A stretch of DNA of 64,000 bases from Bradyrhizobium sediminis. GTDB taxonomy: Bacteria; Pseudomonadota; Alphaproteobacteria; Rhizobiales; Xanthobacteraceae. Both the position numbers and the translations under genes were made by a program. The notes beneath the pieces were generated by a model. That model worked only from the letters and a program-made list of their open reading frames with translations. It made no database searches and had not been told where the DNA came from. The DNA lies in assembly GCF_018736105.1 (NCBI RefSeq), contig NZ_CP076135.1:2664001-2728000 (forward strand). Reading direction: 5' to 3'. Below, piece after piece: positions 61,796 to 64,000 of the stretch (position 1 is the stretch's first letter; the number at the start of each line of letters is the position of its first letter).

Positions 61796-62248
61796 CTACC
61801 AGTGGCCGGTGTTCGGCATCGACAGCCACGGTTCGGCCGGCGGCTTGGGATCGCCCTTCTGCAACAGCTCGATCGAGTGCAGGTCGGGCGAGCGGACGAA
61901 GGCCATGTTGCCGTCGCGCGGCGGCCGGTTGATGGTGACGCCCATCTTCATCAGTCTGTCGCAGGTAGCGTAGATGTCGTCGACCTCGTAGGCGAGATGG
62001 CCGAAATAGCGGTCCTCGCCGTATTTCTCCTCGTCCCAGTTATAGGTGAGCTCGACCAGCGGCGCGCCGCGGGTCTTGGGGGTGTTCTTCAGGAGGTGCT
62101 CGTCCTCCGGCGCGCACAAAAACACCAGCGTGAACTTCGCCTTGTCGTTGTCGATGCGGCGAACTTCCTTCAGGCCCAGCGCGTCCTGGTAGAATTTCAG
62201 CGCGGCATCGAGATTGCGCACGCGCAGCATGGTGTGGAGATAACGCAT
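61796..62248 (-). CDS. gloA: lactoylglutathione lyase-like VOC protein
   Basis: A 150-residue glyoxalase I-like protein that isomerises the methylglyoxal-glutathione adduct to S-lactoylglutathione. It begins MRYLHTMLRVRNLDAALKFYQDALGL (His5 metal ligand), then VELTYNW near residue 69 (Glu), FGHLAYEVDDIYATC near 82-96 (His) and SPDLHSIELLQKG near 122 (Glu). The four metal ligands are present. Slightly longer than E. coli GloA, as in Rhizobiales. Confidence 0.93.
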   Translation of the reverse strand: MRYLHTMLRVRNLDAALKFYQDALGLKEVRRIDNDKAKFTLVFLCAPEDEHLLKNTPKTRGAPLVELTYNWDEEKYGEDRYFGHLAYEVDDIYATCDRLMKMGVTINRPPRDGNMAFVRSPDLHSIELLQKGDPKPPAEPWLSMPNTGHW

Positions 62249-62452
62249 GGTTCGGCTTGCTCCCTGGGATTGAAGAGGCTGTTGTTGGCTCGGGGCGCTT
62301 CATAGCAGCAAAATACGGACGGGGGCAGGGCGGCGGCACAGACGAATTTCTTTCCGCCGCCGACGTCCGCCTCTCAGCCGGATATCCCGGAAGTGGCCTC
62401 CCGGGCCTTTTGTTGGCCTCCATTTTGGGTAGTATTAGCCCCGGGGGCAACC

Positions 62453-63337
62453 ATGACGCCATTTCTTTCGTCGGCCTGTGAGTGGTCGTCGCACGTGACG
62501 GCGGGCATCTCCGCCAGTGCGATACTGGGATTGCTGTTCTGGAAGGCCGACGGTCTCTTCTCTGATTCGGGCAGGAAGCTCGTTTACGCACGCATCATGG
62601 CGACCGCCTCGCGTCCCGATGATCCCGCGCTTGCGGCCGAACTCTCCGACTTTCTCGGCGGGTTCTATTCGCGAAAGGTTCCGGCAAGACGCTTCTTCGG
62701 CTTTCTGCTGGGAATGTCGGTCGGAACGATGCTGATGGTGTTGGCATTCTACATCGCGCAGACGCCCGGGCTGTTTTGCCAGTTACTGTCGGACCCCATG
62801 GCCAGTCGGTTGTTCTTCGGGCAGGTGATCGGCAACGGCATCGTGGTGCTCTTGCTCTCCAACTACTTCGGGCTCCTGCTGAATCAACTGGTATTTGGCG
62901 TGGCGCCGCAGTTTCGGTCGTCGACGATATATGCGGTCTTGCTGGTCGAAATGCTGGTGAAGATAGTTATCTTCGTTGTGGTTACCGCCGTCGTCTACGT
63001 AGCTTACGCCGTTTATGCGGACGCGTTCACCGGCAGTCCCGTGCGCGCGCTGAAGGCCGTTGCGCCGACGATCCGCGATGCAATCGCTTTCGGCAACCTG
63101 ACCTCGGTCTATCTGTATGCGACGATTATTTTCTCACTTCCGTTGTTTATCGTGGCCTTGATCCGATTCATGAGCACGCATCCTTCGGTTTCGCATGTTA
63201 TGGAGCGTTCGCTATTTTTCCTGAATTTTGAAAACAAGCCGGTCCGAACCTTGGCGGTAGCCCTGGGGATCCTTTTCGCATTGTTTTCGACCGTCGCTTA
63301 CGTGGTCGTCGGACTTCTTGCGACGATGGTGCGTTAG
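62453..63337 (+). CDS. hypothetical membrane protein, about five TM segments
   Basis: A 294-residue protein. Hydrophobic segments occur near residues 18-30, 80-100 (FLLGMSVGTMLMVLAFYIAQ), 118-145, 160-190 (YAVLLVEMLVKIVIFVVVTAVVYVA, in two parts), 220-240 and 270-290. No family was recognised. ATG 62453 (MTPFLSSACEW) starts close to the first TM; the frame to 62393 adds an unlikely leader. Composition is less GC-rich than neighbours. Cytoplasmic loops carry many Arg. Confidence 0.65.
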   Translation: MTPFLSSACEWSSHVTAGISASAILGLLFWKADGLFSDSGRKLVYARIMATASRPDDPALAAELSDFLGGFYSRKVPARRFFGFLLGMSVGTMLMVLAFYIAQTPGLFCQLLSDPMASRLFFGQVIGNGIVVLLLSNYFGLLLNQLVFGVAPQFRSSTIYAVLLVEMLVKIVIFVVVTAVVYVAYAVYADAFTGSPVRALKAVAPTIRDAIAFGNLTSVYLYATIIFSLPLFIVALIRFMSTHPSVSHVMERSLFFLNFENKPVRTLAVALGILFALFSTVAYVVVGLLATMVR

Positions 63338-63443
63338 GGATTCCTCTCCGATGCGACGGCAGCGCTGCGCCATGCTGCAAGAGCAGCGTGTTGCGCGATG
63401 TCGCGCGTCGAACTACCGACGCCCAGTTCCGGCCGTCCGGGGG

Positions 63444-63629
63444 CTACTTCGCGTAGCCCTGCGATCGCAGCCATCCGATGCGGCGGTCTCCGTTCATCCA
63501 GTCGTCTGCGTCGGCCTTGCTTGTCAGGCCGGTGATGCGACGGGGCTCGGCGCCCGGATATTCCGCCAGGATGTTCCAGTCGTCCTCGGCGTTTCGGATG
63601 ATCTTGAAGGTCACTTTTGCTTTTGCCAT
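63444..63629 (-). CDS. small conserved protein of unknown function
   Basis: A 61-residue soluble protein: MAKAKVTFKIIRNAEDDWNI, then EYPGAEPRRITGLTSKADADDWMNG and a basic end (RRIGWLRSQGYAK). The beta-strand then helix-turn pattern looks like a small folded domain. Proteins of this kind appear often in Bradyrhizobium genomes. Function unknown. Confidence 0.65.
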   Translation of the reverse strand: MAKAKVTFKIIRNAEDDWNILAEYPGAEPRRITGLTSKADADDWMNGDRRIGWLRSQGYAK

Positions 63630-64000
63630 GCAGCACTATGCAGGCAATCCATTCAAAAGAGAACCCGTATCGCCAGGGCCCCTCGTTTCGCTGGCTGCCT
63701 TCAGCAACAATCCGACCGGCCTTGTCGAAACCCTGCGCCAATAGATCGGCGTCCCGCCGTCGCTGATTTCCCGCATCATCGAGATGCGTATCGCACGCGA
63801 AAGAATTTTCGCTTTGTTAAGATGTGTCTGAGTGCGAAAACGTGTCCCCTGTTCGTTCTTTCCGGAACAAAACGGAATCGATTCGTGTCAAGAATTGACG
63901 GAATCGCGCGGTAATGCATGCTCGCTGCATGTTCGGATTTAGGAATTGCAGGCTCGCCCGCATGAGCAGCGGCCGCTACTGTCTGATACGGGACCTCGGT
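63630..64000. other. 3' end of the window, no gene called
   Basis: About 370 bases. AT-rich tracts and a GCGAAA-GAAT-TTTCGC inverted repeat lie near 63797. An ATG at 63971 opens a frame running off the window edge, but only a few codons are visible, so it is not called. Confidence 0.4.

Noticed and set aside
63971..64000. possible gene start at the window end
   Set aside because: Only about ten codons are visible and there is no clear ribosome-binding site; it cannot be judged.

Overview
The window is a 64 kb stretch of an alphaproteobacterial chromosome, most probably Bradyrhizobium or a close Nitrobacteraceae relative. This rests on high G+C with strong third-position bias, the suf operon layout (cysteine desulfurase, sufB, C, D, S, DUF59, sufA), small Omp25/31-type barrels ending in VVAKY, the phaC to aminotransferase to hom to glpX to recJ neighbourhood, and intergenic palindromic repeats of types I associate with this group. 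The content is mostly core housekeeping. No transposase, integrase, phage gene or CRISPR array was seen.

Layout. 1-8 kb: an AsmA-like protein cut by the window edge, an MFS transporter, tyrS divergent from anmK, a small two-gene accessory insert bounded by a duplicated anmK 3' end, a glutathione transferase, a DUF1697 protein and a hydrolase. 8-16 kb: the Fe-S assembly (suf) operon and a TfoX-domain protein. 16-22 kb: a diguanylate cyclase, a DEAD-box helicase, a secreted caspase-fold protein and an FAD monooxygenase. 22-27.5 kb: four Omp25/31-like barrels, each with a strong hairpin terminator; the last two are a recent tandem duplication. 27.7-38 kb: parE, a PEGA lipoprotein, DedA, a Tat-exported metallo-beta-lactamase-fold hydrolase, a PaiB-like regulator, argC, a MAPEG protein, a cysteine-cluster protein and phaC. 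38-48.5 kb: aminotransferase, hom, glpX, GNAT, haloacid dehalogenase, recJ, SDR, lytic transglycosylase, and a divergent marR / AhpD-like pair with an operator-like palindrome. 48.5-54 kb: an M23-type peptidase, efp, a frameshifted secreted-protein gene, and the EF-P modification pair epmA-epmB. 54-64 kb: two small secreted proteins sharing an ICRGC C-terminus, a class I DAHP synthase with a leader-peptide attenuator, HdeD, PrsW, an M20 amidohydrolase, tRNA-Glu(UUC), PilZ, a porin-N-terminus-like mini-protein, a second glutathione transferase, a glyoxalase and several very small genes.

The observations I rate highest are: (1) a 26-codon leader peptide with the run SYYWYFSF, followed by mutually exclusive hairpins and a terminator ahead of the DAHP synthase gene, which is a complete transcription-attenuation architecture responding to aromatic amino acids; (2) the 1.35 kb insert at the 3' end of anmK, bounded by 64-bp direct repeats and carrying a membrane-protein gene and a gene with a HEPN-like R-x5-H motif; (3) a family of ATGCA-N2-(T/C)GCAT palindromes around that insert and over the glutathione transferase 5' region; (4) the ICRGC small secreted proteins; (5) a 1,120-bp tandem duplication of an outer-membrane barrel gene whose differences are concentrated in two predicted surface loops.

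All calls come from reading the sequence and its translations. No database search, alignment program or folding program was run.
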